DNA from: Mytilinidion resinicola
Taxonomy: Eukaryota > Ascomycota > Dothideomycetes > Mytilinidiales > Mytilinidiaceae
Assembly: GCF_010093595.1 (NCBI RefSeq)
Contig: NW_022985461.1
Coordinates: 97,862-161,861 of the forward strand
Direction: 5' to 3'
DNA length: 64,000 bases
In this document: positions 1-13,784 of the stretch, piece by piece
Layout: the number at the start of each line of letters is the position of its first letter
Numbering within the stretch: position 1 is the stretch's first letter
The notes under the pieces: generated by a model
The model's input: the letters and a program-made list of their open reading frames with translations, nothing else
What the model was told of the DNA's origin: nothing
Databases searched by the model: none
Program-made: the position numbers and the translations under genes

Positions 1-238
1 TCATCTCTCCGTAGCTCTCATACTCAGGGGCCGATGCGGTGCATCTGATTGGCTACAAAAAGTGGCCCGAGCGTTGCGCCTTAATCGACGGGTTAAGGGA
101 TAGCACTTAGTCAAGAGTATGAGACCATATACAGCATTCGCAGAGTCGACGACGAGCGTCTCCTGGATCTAGTGTGCAATATATCAGAGTAGAGAATGTA
201 TAATATCCTTTATGGTGCATTTTTGACAGAGTCTCGAT

Positions 239-712
239 TCATTTGTCAATCCCAAGTTTCAGAACTACCTTTCCTCTTGCATGTCCGCCACTAAGCTTCT
301 GGAAAGCTTTCTCCCAGTCACCAAGAACTCATACGCCATCCACAATCCCTTTGCATCTTTCTGCCTCAATCAACTTCGTTATCAGCGCTAGCTGACTTCC
401 ATGAGGATCAACAATGAAGAAAGCATGCCTCACTCCAGCCGAAACGCCCTCTTCGAGCTTGTCGCCCTCCGGCGGCTCCGCAACACTGATGAGAAAGCTG
501 TCTTCTCTCTCACACGTCCACGCATCAGTGAGTATCTGGCCACCAACGCAATCCAGAACCACGTCGAACTTCCGCTCCTCTTTCCCATCAATCCATTCCT
601 TCATTCCAATCTGGGCATAATCAACCATTGTATCAGCTCCCAACTCCTTCACAAACTCCACATTCGCCATTCCACACGTCCCCACCACCTCAGCACCCGC
701 GGCATGTGGCAC
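239..712 (-). pseudogene. C-terminal fragment of a zinc-type/quinone oxidoreductase
   Basis: Reading leftward from about 712, the frame gives the second half of a medium-chain NAD(P)H:quinone oxidoreductase. Its Rossmann part has AAGAEVVGTCG, then KELGADTMVDY and FDVVLDCVGG, and it ends in a typical LSGGHARGKVVLKL tail. The N-terminal catalytic half is missing. An in-frame TGA at 329-331 interrupts the tail about 29 codons before the natural stop at 239-241, and a CGA-to-TGA change would explain it. No start codon or promoter belongs to this piece. It abuts the tail of a decayed ankyrin gene in another frame, so it is a relic and not a working gene. Confidence 0.75.
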
Positions 713-3187
713 ACTCGCCGCCTTCATCGCTCTCCCTTTCATCGCTCTCTCTTTCATCGCTTTTTTCTTCTTCACTGCTTTCTTCCAGGAGCCACAACTC
801 CTCCCCGACAACTTCGTCAATTTTCCTTCCATTTCGCTCCAATGCTCGGCACCACGCTGCCCAGCATTTATAATGGTATCTAGCACCGTGTGATGGCGTT
901 GGTCCCCATTTATCACGGTGGTGAAGGTCCACTCCCACTTCAATCAACAAGCTGAGTTTCTCTTCAAGGATTTCGGGGATTTCGTGGTAGGTCGAGAACA
1001 TTGCGAGCTGTATAGCGTTGCGCCCGTAGGGATCAACCGCATGCGGGTTCGCGCCAAATTCTAGAAGTAGACGAACGGTTGCTAAGCCTTGTCCTCCATA
1101 GCTACCCAAATGATCAAGTAATGGAGTTCTGCCTCGTGTATCTTGTAACTCGAAGTCGTAGCCATTCCGTTTTTAGAAATCCCATCCACGTCTTTATCAA
1201 CTGCACATGCTCATCCGGGATATTTATTGCTGAACTCCACGTGTTTCCGTGTAGCAGAGATTTACCGGTACTCAATGTGCACATTGTCGTTTTTTCATCG
1301 AAGTAGACTTCCATCTTAGGAAAAGGATCATAAGAAGTTGATTCGCTGCTCGCAGTCTAGACAGCATGCCAAAATCCGCTTAGAGCGTCTAGTTCGCCAC
1401 TAGCGTCTGTTAGCCTATATTCGACGTATCCTGGTGTTTGAGATTACTTACTTCAAGGCCGACTGCCCCCCTCCTTAGCTGTCAAGGTATTGCAATACCT
1501 CTAGGCAAACATATCGGGCTGCAAGCTGTAGAGATTTAGGTGTATTAGAATCAAATTACTTATAAATATATTAATAATAAGAAAGAACTCACCCAAGGAC
1601 ACATAATGCTTCCTATGCAGTCTTTATCGTATGGAGTTATGACTCCACTTCGAAAAGCGGCATCAATTTCTTCAACGTTGCCATTGTAAAAGAGGTCTGC
1701 ATGCAGGTCGTATCCTTTGACAAGGCGGAAAGCGTTTAGCTGTGTGTATAGTCTAGGTTGGAGACTAGAATTTATGGATTTGACGAAACGAGCACTAATT
1801 GAGTTGGAACAGATCCCCATAGATGGAATGAACGAAAGGCGTGCCTCGTCGATATAACGAACAAAGTTTGCAACATCGGAAGTACGAGGAACCATCAAAT
1901 GCAGTTGCCCAGCCGGGACCTGGACGAGAAGACCTCATAATCTGAACGGAAGCCTCTTTGATGAACCGTTTCATATGGTCTTGCTGCTGTTCTTGCCCTA
2001 TCATCACCCTCGCAAATATCTCTGCCAATGGGAGCGCCTAGGGGAACAGCTGTGTCAGAAAGAGTGTTTGCTCTCGTAGAATAGGTCCATTGATCAAATG
2101 ATGTGGCTGTAGAACCTTGGCAGAAGGCGGCAGCTTCTTGAGTCGCCGACAATACAAGCTGGTCAAATTCCGACTGAAGCCAGTATAAATGTTGCGGTGA
2201 GACTCGCTCGAATGATGAGAGAGAACATGAAGAACAGCCCGTCGAACATGATCTTTCATGAGGACGAGTGGAGTCAAGATTGATTCCCCATGTCCACCAA
2301 TGAATCATATCTCTCTGTCGCTCTTTGTTGCTACGATAGACTCTTTGGGAATAGAAGCACGTAGGTCGTCAAGCTTGGAGGAAACCGTATTGATCAATTT
2401 TTGGTTGCCATCTGCTATCGTTCCTCGGGTCTTGGCGTGCTCTAGTTGATTTGTCCGAGTCGCCTTGAGCACATCTTTCTGCAGAAGAGCTGTCTTTCTG
2501 AATTGCTGTGTGGAGTGAGGTATGGCATTTTTTTGCCGACAGCACTTTTTCTTGAGTCACTTTTACTATTGACAGCTCTTGCAGTTGCTTATCCATTGTG
2601 GAATTGATTTGAGAGTTTTGCTGTACCACAGCATCTGACCTCATCTGACCTCTTCTGACTAAAGGCAGATCGTCTCCTTCGTATAAACTCAATGTCAGCA
2701 CGGATAGGGCGAATGAATAGGTCGTGGGTAGATTAACGAACCCTTCAACAAGCGACAAGGCTACGCCCAGCGTAGACTTCGACCTTTCCAGGTTCTCCAG
2801 AGATTTGCTTTTCCGTTCATCAAGTACGCACTTGACCCTTGCCCAAGTTTTATCGACCCCACTGTGTCTTTTGACCAAAGCCCGCAGAGCGTTTAGCTCG
2901 CGGTGCAAAGCTCTGATGGACGAGTTAAACCCGTCGAGCGCTGAGCTCGAATCATTCGCGGACAAGAGCATTGATGACGCGGGGTCTCGCAGATCGTCTA
3001 AGTGCTTCTTCAGGGCATCAGCGAGCTGTATGTTCTCTTTGATACAGGCTCGTAGTCTGTCGATTTGTGCTGGCGCATCTTTGATCTCGAAAAGGAACCG
3101 ACAGCATTCGACACTTGCTCGTAACATAACGCTTGCAACGCCGACAACGGCGAAAGAGCTCGCAGCTATTGAGAAGGGGTCTGCCAT
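690..3187 (-). pseudogene. Decayed STAND-type protein with ankyrin repeats
   Basis: The ATG at 3187-3185 opens a 273-codon frame with the Helo-like N-terminal domain of fungal STAND (NLR-like) proteins (MADPFSIAASSFAVVGVA, then a long helical region). Later parts of the same protein follow leftward but change frame repeatedly: near 2500, at the TGA at 2305-2307, near 2215, again around 1900-2040, and at about 1171. Recognisable pieces are KLDDLRASIPKES, the ATQEAAAFCQGSTATSFDQW stretch, WLAARYVCLEVLQYL after an intron at about 1526-1592, and ankyrin repeats at 1140-900 (TRGRTPLLDHL, LLLEFGANPHAVD). Stops occur where CGA, CAA or CAG is expected. The family acts in non-self recognition and programmed cell death. 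This copy looks dead. Confidence 0.75.
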
Positions 3188-4093
3188 GGTAAAGAACAAG
3201 GTAATAGGAATATTGCACTGGCAAAATCTTGAATGAAAGCGTATCGTTGGAGAGAATGCGTGTCCATTATCTGAATCACAGCCTCATTCCCTTGGCATAG
3301 GACAGGGTTATCTCAGGACCTCAGCCGTTTAAGAGGATTGTGGTGGCGGTTGTATACCTAACTCAGCAACGACCAAACAGGTCCGCCATTAGGAGAATCT
3401 TCAGGCCTGAACGTGACCTATCTGAAGGTTGGAGTTTGGAGTTGAGGACTAGAAAGTGTGCGTAGGGGGCCGAAGGGCTGCAGAAGGCGATATTTAGACA
3501 TTGTCACAAGAAAAAGTAACGGGGGTGCGGTTTGCGTCCATTGGCTGACATGAGGGGCGTTGGGCGTATTCATGCATCCCTTGGAAAGGCTGAAGGAAAG
3601 CTGATTTCTAGGTAGACTCATGAGGCAGCATCGCTATCAGAAATGAATCTTGTTATCAGAGGGATTCTCGGAGGCTGCAACCCCCAAAATTATTATTTCA
3701 GGAACATCCGACCCTCTACATGAGGACTAGCAAACCGAGTTTAGACACAAAGGTGAGTTGCTTACGAAGAGGAGCTACGACACTCAGCAGACGGAGAAGT
3801 TATGTGAGGTCAGTTTTGGAGATGGAATAGCGCGAGAACGTGACCCCGCGTACATACAGGGGTACTCTTCGTATCCGAAACGGTCTCAACTTCTATATCT
3901 ACTCCGCAATTGTATGTTCTTTGTTCTGGTGTTTGTGCACCGCAAGGCAACGGCTGTCCACCTCTCGCAAGCTAAAGTAGGACGGAGCGCTTCGGCCTCT
4001 TTAAGTAGGAGCATTCACTCACGCGACCCCTGAACTCCTTGTCAACACTTCCTCCTACTCAGCCATACAACCTCAATATCCAGAGCAACTAAG
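3188..4093. other. Intergenic, nothing recognised
   Basis: Divergent spacer between the pseudogene start and the next gene. I see no coding signal, RNA gene or clear repeat. A C/T-rich stretch (cttcctcctac) lies near 4045, just before the downstream ATG, as is common in fungal promoters. Confidence 0.5.
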
Positions 4094-5130
4094 ATGCCCC
4101 AAATCTCCTCGTCCGAGCCACTATGCCCGGACTGGGTGTTCTCCAATAACTCCAACGTTCAGTAGGTCTATCACTATCTCTCGAATTTAAGAAACCCCAC
4201 TAACCTCTGTTATCCAGTGCCTGCAAGAACCGCGGCTGGTTCACAGACTACACGCCCTTCGAATCATTCGCTGGCTCCCTCCTTCCCCAGAGTCGGATGC
4301 CGGTCCTCGGCGTTGGCACCGTATACCTCCCCACAAAGAAAGCCCCAGGTCGTAAAGGCCGTGATGCCCATGGACAGCTCATTCTCCACGACGTGCTCCA
4401 CATCCCGTCCCTCCTATGCAACATCATCGGCATAACTGAAGAAGATAGCAACAATCTCAGCATCAGTTTTGGCGGAAACTCAAGATCACGCGGCACTATC
4501 AAGAACCTTCAGGGGCACTCCCTAGCCTACTTCGACCCCGACCCCAGCAAACCACTCTTCCAAGTCAAGCTGAGTGGGCCGCCAGTTGGTCCCGTTGTCG
4601 GACCGAGTGTCTTCAGCGATCCAGACGCCGTTTACTACTTGAATGTTCGTTGGGCACAGGAGGAAGTCGCACGTTGGGAGGCCTTCAAGCAGGGCAGTCA
4701 AGATCGACCTGTCTATACGACTGGCCTTGTTGTAGCACCGCCAACGAACAACGCCACCCGCACTCCCCAACCGAGTGCCGGATACACCGACGACGAGAAG
4801 GCCTGGCTCAAGGCTCACTACGGAAACGAATTCAGATTCCTCCAGACGCACGGGCTAAGCATCTACAAAGACGAAGATCGAGAAGAAGGGAGGGAGATAG
4901 TCCGCGCTTTCATGGCGGACGAGTCCGAAAATGATGAAGCTGAAAAATCCGACGAGGATATGGAGGGACATGTGGTCGATTACCTGTTCGACGAACGATC
5001 CCTGGATTGGATCGAGAAGCACTACGGCACGTCGATGAATTTCATGTACACGAACGGACTGAAATTCTATGATCAAGATGACTGCCAGGTCGCACAGGGA
5101 CTCGTTGAGGATTTCATGCAGGGACGTTGA
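4094..5130 (+). CDS. Protein with a Copia Pol-type beta-barrel (retropepsin-like) domain, probably domesticated
   Basis: Two exons, 4094-4161 and 4218-5130, give 326 aa. Residues 13-110 match the layout of the barrel found ahead of the integrase in Copia/TNT1-94 polyproteins: W.F.NNSNVH in place of the protease W.LDSGAS.H, then GWFTDYTPF, VLGVGTVYLP and LHDVLHIPSLLCNIIG. The catalytic Asp of the DSG triad is absent, so protease activity is unlikely. No integrase, RT, LTR or gag is nearby, which points to a host gene. Residues from about 200 to the end hold two copies of an about 45-residue module (EKAWLKAHYG..F..THGLSIY and LDWIEKHYG..F..TNGLKFY) on either side of an acidic linker. Similar stand-alone proteins are known to me from other filamentous ascomycetes. 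Function is unknown. Confidence 0.8.
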
Positions 5131-5539
5131 CAAGGCTTCGTAGTGATGGCGGAATGTATAAGGAGCGGCTCAACGGGCCCCTACTACGCTCTTTTGGCAT
5201 CGTATTAGGCCCGCTGGCACAATCAGGAGTTATTGAATAAGATGCAATGTTCCTAGGACTAGAAACTAGACTAGGTCTGATCTCATGCTGTGGACACCTT
5301 TTAACTCCGTATGAGGGTTCAATACAACCCATGTAAACTAGATTCATCATGTTCAATGTAGACAAAACACTCAACACCCATAGCTCTGATTGTGAACTTG
5401 AATATTTATTTTTGGCATCATCATCCCTATGACTCTTCCCTTATCACAACACAAGCAGACGATTCATCTCATGCATCGTCCACCTAATTAGAAGAAAGAC
5501 AGATGCTGAACTCCGAAAACCCCAAGAAACCGCCTCCCT
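5131..5539. other. Convergent 3' region
   Basis: Space between the stop codons of two convergent genes. It is A/T-rich around 5390-5420. No gene seen. Confidence 0.5.
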
Positions 5540-8261
5540 TTATGCCTGGATAGCCCTGCCCAACGCACCGCCCGTGAACTGCTGATTCCTGTTCCCTCCA
5601 CCGCGTCCACCTCCGCCTCCTCGCTGTCCACCGCCACGTCCTCCACCGCGTCCGCCACGTCCACGCCCGCCTTGGCGCTCAAACGCGTTCGCTGTGCCCT
5701 GTGTCCGCTGCTCGAGTGTCTTCTCGTTTGCCTCAATGAGGCCGCTGGCTTTGTCGCTCAAGCTTAGAGCAAGACTCTGTAGCCTGGATAGCTCAACGCC
5801 CTTGCGGAAAATGATGGCGCTGTTGACCTGGTCAAGAGCGGCACCAAGTTCCTCGTGAGAGATCATCTTGCTGACCACGGCCGAGACTTTGCGCTCCTCA
5901 AGCTCGAACATGGCTGCTAGTGAGGAGATGGAGAGGGTGTCGTAGTAAGGAGCGTAGGTGAAGAGATAGGTTCGTAGACCTTCTTCCTGAATCTGGGCGG
6001 ACAGCATGTCCTTGATCTTCTCCGAGTTGGCCATCAGCTCCCAGATTTTGATTGAATTAATGAACTCGGCCGATTTCTTCCACTCGCCAGCAGCTAAAGC
6101 CTTGGATGCCTGCATGACGTGGTCGCGAGTGTTTTCTGGCGGGCCGGTGAAGATCTGGCGCTCATGGTACTCTAAAAGTCGGCGGTAGGTCTTGCTGATG
6201 ACTCGCTTTTTGATGTCAGGCGACGAGCCGATCTGTGCGAGGAGAGGGATCTCAAGAAGCATGGAGCACGTCAGGTAAACGCATTCCAGCAGCTCCAGGT
6301 TGATGTGCATGTGGAAGGGAAGTTGTCGTTGCCTCTCCAGCCGTTCCTGTTCTGGAGATATCTGAGAGTACCGTTGCATTTGAAGACCCTGAGCAAGAAG
6401 CTCTTTTTGCCTGTTGCTGCCGCAAATCTCCTGGAGAGAGTTCTGTGCTTCATAAACCAGACCAGCCCTGAAGGCGCAAAGACCGACTTGGACTAATGCG
6501 CGATTGAAGAGAATCTGGGTATTGACGTCAAAGTTGCTGATAGTCTCCTGAAGATGGGACATCAACATCATGTCACGCGCCTTGTAGTACTGGTCATGCA
6601 GAGCAAGGAAGTACACTTGGCACAGCATTGCACGAGCTCGGATGATGCCCTCGCTGTTTTGGAACAGGTAGGTGCACAGAGTTTGGACGAGGGAGGCGGT
6701 GTCGTTGGAGATAGCGCGAGGGGTCACGGATGAATCCAGCTCGGCCGGAATAGCTTTCCAAGTGTTGGACTCGAGAATTGTGACGACCTGGGAAGGCTAC
6801 AAAAATCCGTTAGAGAGGGAGGGTGTTTGTCAGGGGGCTTCTCCGTACCTTGAAATAAACGTGTTCCAAGCGGCGTGATACAACACGGTTTAAGCTTTCT
6901 TGGTTCTGGTCGAGTTTGGGGTTCTTCTTCAGCGTCTCAACGTAAACCAGCGCACGGACGATGCTTGTATAAAGGGCAGCCTCATCCGTGAGTCGCTCTA
7001 CGTATTCAGCAGTGTGAGGATCGATGTGTTGCAATGACCGGGTGAGCTCATCGTCGAGTCTCTCCACGAAAGAGACGACGCTGCCGGGAATGCGGAAAAT
7101 CTCTCCTTCGGTGATAGGAGGTAATTTCTCATCATCCTCCCATTCCTCGGCGTTCTCGATCACAACGATCTCTTCGGTGGACTCTAGAATCTCCAGAAGC
7201 TGGGAAAACTCATTCTGGGCGCTATGAAGAAGTTAGTGATGGCCATGGACATGTGCAATTGAAGACGCTTACAGCTTCCATTGCTCTTGGGACATCTGAT
7301 TTCCAGTTCCAGAAGTAAGGTCGAACCGGGTAGGAATCAGGGTTAGTAACACTCGAATCTTCTGGTAGTCGTTGACGGCCACTTCACGGAGCTTCTCCAT
7401 AGTCCGGATTTGGTCCAGCCTATCGGTGTTCTTCCTGCCTCGGGCTTCGACAATCGTCCGTAGGTGCTTGAGAATGCTTTCGGGGGTGTATTGCATGGCC
7501 CTTCCACCAGCACCGACCATGGTGAAACCCTCGTCATCGTCACCGGTAGGGACCTCGCCTGCCTCCCGGATGGTGCTCCTTGACCTGGTAGGGACTCTAA
7601 CCTCGACGACCTCCTCGCGCATGAACTCCTCTTTGTTCTCGCGATATGAATCAATATCCTTGGCGTAGTCTTTATTGTTCTTGCGAATACGCTGTCGGAC
7701 AGCATTCAAGCCTCGGGTATTGATTGCGTTCATTTTCTTGGGTGAGACTTTCTGTTTCTCGATAGTCTCCAGCATAACGGTTTCGAGGTCGGCAATCGCC
7801 TTGATGTAAAGCTTTGGGGGCTTGCCATCATTCTGCTTGATGAGGGCGGGGACTTGGCGATTCAGCTTTTCAAACTCTATCCAGATCAGTTAGCCAAAGC
7901 CAAAGAGTTGTATGTCGTGGTGTGACTTGCGTTCAGAGATAACAGCCCAATCGTTGATCTTTTCCGCGTTCTCAATCAACCGTATTGTGCCCTCCAACTC
8001 CTCGAACCGCTTGTCCTTCGCACTCTTAACTATCTTGACCCGCTCTTCGTCAGAACTGTCCTCTTCTTCAGACGCCTCGCGCAAGAACTTGTTGGCGCCA
8101 GTCTTCCCTCCATCGTCACTACTCGACGAGTCATCGCTGTCCTCGTCGCTGTCCTCGGAGGAGGACTCTTCTTCGGACTCGGCTGCTTCCTGGTCGCTAT
8201 AGAGTTCCTCTTCGGAGGAGCTCTCGCTGGAGCTGTCGCTGGCAGTGAAAAACCGAGACAT
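5540..8261 (-). CDS. NIP1: Translation initiation factor eIF3 subunit c
   Basis: Four exons, 8261-7931, 7876-7273, 7221-6849 and 6796-5540, give 854 aa, which is normal for the family. The N-terminus is an acidic Ser/Asp/Glu tract (residues 5-60), used in orthologues to bind eIF1 and eIF5. The middle is helical and has the typical [21 protein letters not shown] segment. The C-terminal PCI region runs to about residue 790, and a GGRGRGG-type RGG tail follows. eIF3c is a core subunit of the eIF3 scaffold on the 40S ribosome. Intron 1 (7877-7930) begins GCAAGT instead of GT, and only this choice keeps the frame. Spliced introns are 51-54 nt. Confidence 0.95.
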
Positions 8262-9342
8262 GGCGAGTGGGTTGTTGGTGGGTGGTGCCTGCGGGCGGCT
8301 TTGATAGATATTTATCGGCTCCCGGTCAGTGGGCAGTTGCGATCGTGTGTGGCGGGAATTTGGGTCTAACCGTAAGCGGAGCTCAAGTCACGTTACCAGA
8401 ACATAAATTTCTCCACGGGCAAACATCTTCGAGAGCTTTAACAAAATGTAGGTGAATTATCTTGAACAACCTGGGAACTCGCCAAGCTACCTCACACATC
8501 CCACCACGGTGCCCACTACTATTGAGGAGGGATACTAGCATACTTGCTTCGACTATCTAATAGCGCATCGGACTAACCCTTTCTACAGACGTATTGACAG
8601 ATGAGTGCACTTAGACTTTTATCAAAGTACGATTAGCAAATGCTATCGCCTGGATTCACTATGGCTCTCACTTGAGTGAATACACACTCTTCAACCTATC
8701 CAAGTCAAGAGTCACGGCGCACACAACACTTTCCAAGGCAAATGCACCGCCTGGGTAGGCATACTTTGGGGCCTCGGGGTTCAGGTGGGTCTCGAGTGGC
8801 TCAGTTCCAGTAGTGAATAAATGATAATAATGCAAGCTACAATACAAGCTAGTCATGCTCTCCAGTGTGTCGTCCTCCAGGCGCCCAGTGCCTATTTCCG
8901 AAAGCCTTCGCGAAATCCTGAGGCCGTTATTGTGCTCTGAACGCAATCTGTACATACCCAAAAACCCTGACCGCAGGCGGCTGCGCTAGTCTGAAATACA
9001 TCAGGGTAGGGGCGCGAAGGGCTGTCTGTTTAAAGCACCCTTTGCGGTCTAAAATATAGGATGCTGATATAAGCGAAATGCAACGGGACTGCAAACCTAA
9101 ACTAGTTTGCCTAGGCTTCTAGACCTGGAGATGTATATGTCCCAAGCGGTAGTCCCGATGCCATTCGTGGACTCGACGTGATATGATCGACGGTGTGCTC
9201 TGCCTCCGTCATGCGGTCTGGGTGAGCGCGGGCCGACGCTCGGCGGAAATCCGAAAGCCTCTACGCCGTAAGAATTTTTGCGTTCCGCCCTGATGGAACG
9301 CGAGTCAGGAAACAATATTTCTAAACTTCAAAACAATCCTTA
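8262..9342. other. eIF3c promoter side and YAK1 3' flank
   Basis: Holds the upstream region of eIF3c and the downstream region of YAK1. Apart from the small frame at 8668-8955 (listed separately) no gene is supported. Confidence 0.4.
8668..8955 (-). CDS. Small hypothetical protein, doubtful
   Basis: An ATG-started frame of 95 codons (MYRLRSEHNNG ... LDLDRLKSVYSLK). Its composition looks protein-like, with no low-complexity bias, and it may be the tail end of an older gene because no N-terminal domain is visible. I do not recognise it. No intron or upstream exon could be joined with confidence. It lies between the eIF3c promoter and the YAK1 3' flank. Confidence 0.25.
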   Translation of the reverse strand: MYRLRSEHNNGLRISRRLSEIGTGRLEDDTLESMTSLYCSLHYYHLFTTGTEPLETHLNPEAPKYAYPGGAFALESVVCAVTLDLDRLKSVYSLK

Positions 9343-12346
<3,004 letters not shown>

Positions 12347-13784
12347 AGCGATGGCGGGCGAGGCGTGCGAGACGTAGAGAGGCCGTGCAAGTTGCTCGGG
12401 AGGTACGCAGCCGGTTCAGCTAGTTACGCCGACGAATTCGAGATGCGCATGCCGGATCGCGCCAAGGTCGTATGGGGGCAGGATGCGGAGCAAACGGCCA
12501 GGATCGAGCTTCACCTGAGGCCGGCGGGCGTGACGGCGCCTGGGAGACACGTGTAGGGCGCCGAGTTGTCGGTGCTTCGAGCCTCGCGCACGTCGGGCAC
12601 GATCACTGGGCGGAGGAGAGTCTGGCGGGCGGTGCTGCGGAGGGGTGAGCCTGCGACGACGGCAGGCGGGCGACGATGCTGGAGACCGGGGCGGCGAGCG
12701 GCGGGCACAGGCCTGGGCGGCCGAGGACAGCAGGGCGCTGGATGCAGTGGTGGGCGAGCAAAAAAATGCAGCAGCTGAGGGTGAGTTGCAGGAGAAGGAC
12801 TGGAGAGGTGATGCGTTGGAGGAGGGTCTCAGTGCCCTAGCGAGCTCGACAAAGCCGTGTGGGAGAGCTACCATGGCTACCCACCGTCAGGCACACCAAT
12901 TCCTGCCCAGCCGCCAGAGACATAATGCGCCCACCGCCGGCGACAGCACTGTGCCGCCTGCGATGTGCTCGGCGGGACGACGCAGTGTCTGCGGCCGTGA
13001 TGGCGCCCTCTGAGCCCGACGTGTGCCAATGCGTGGCGCCAGCAGCAAACACCAGCCATCCGTCAACAACCTCCCTTCACGTCTTGCACCTGGCCGCCCC
13101 ATTGCGGACGCAGAAGCATCTGCTGGCACTAGTCCGTGAGTTCTGTCCGAGCATTGGTCCTGTCCACGGGCTCGATTGCATATGTGTTCTTGCTTAAGCT
13201 CTGGGGGCTTTAGTATCACTGCACCTTCACCGGCCGACGCTGAAGGTAACAGCATCCACGAACAGGCCCCCCGAGGGCCCCAGCCCAGGAGCCTGAAACA
13301 AGAGCCAAGTTGGCCTAGCAGCGCGGGCCAGTGGGTCAGATGTTTTGTTGCTGGAATCCCTCACGTTCATCAATCCCGTCGATCCTACCACTACCTAGGA
13401 GGTCATTACCACCGCAGTGTAGTCATAAAACGCAATTGCATCTTTTAATGTCTACTCCAAAGACCACATGAGGCCCAGAGCCAGTAACCAGGCATCTGGC
13501 ATCTAGCATCTAGCATCTGGCATAATGCATCTCTCTCTGCTGTGATATCAATGTAAAGGCGAGGTAAATATACTGGAATACTAGCCTTCGCATTGTTTCC
13601 TGACTTAGTAATGTGCATCTTGACACCATTTCAGCAATCGCAATAAACTGTAAGATCAGCATATTCGACAGTGTCTGAACCCACTGAGCCTCCAGAGACA
13701 AACATCATGCTTCTGCATGAGTGGAATCGCTTCTGTCTTCTCATTATCCACGCCAATCGCCAACGACCTCCATCCTCCATTCGA
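12347..13784. other. Long GC-rich upstream region of YAK1
   Basis: About 1.4 kb before the YAK1 ATG and after the stop of the next minus-strand gene. Open frames here overlap on both strands and are Arg/Pro/Ala-rich, as chance frames in GC-rich DNA are. I read it as promoter plus a long 5' leader. Confidence 0.5.
13493..13523. repeat. Short tandem repeat, 7-bp unit
   Basis: Four consecutive copies of CATCTRG (catctgg, catctag, catctag, catctgg) followed by cat. Non-coding microsatellite. Confidence 0.85.

Noticed and set aside
401..883. Plus-strand frames opposite the oxidoreductase and ankyrin relics
   Set aside because: Antisense shadows of the minus-strand fragments; no family motif and low-complexity Ser/His/Arg content.
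12416..12874. Frames of 100-150 codons in the GC-rich YAK1 upstream region
   Set aside because: Long frames appear on both strands at once and are Arg/Ala/Pro-rich, as expected by chance at high GC.
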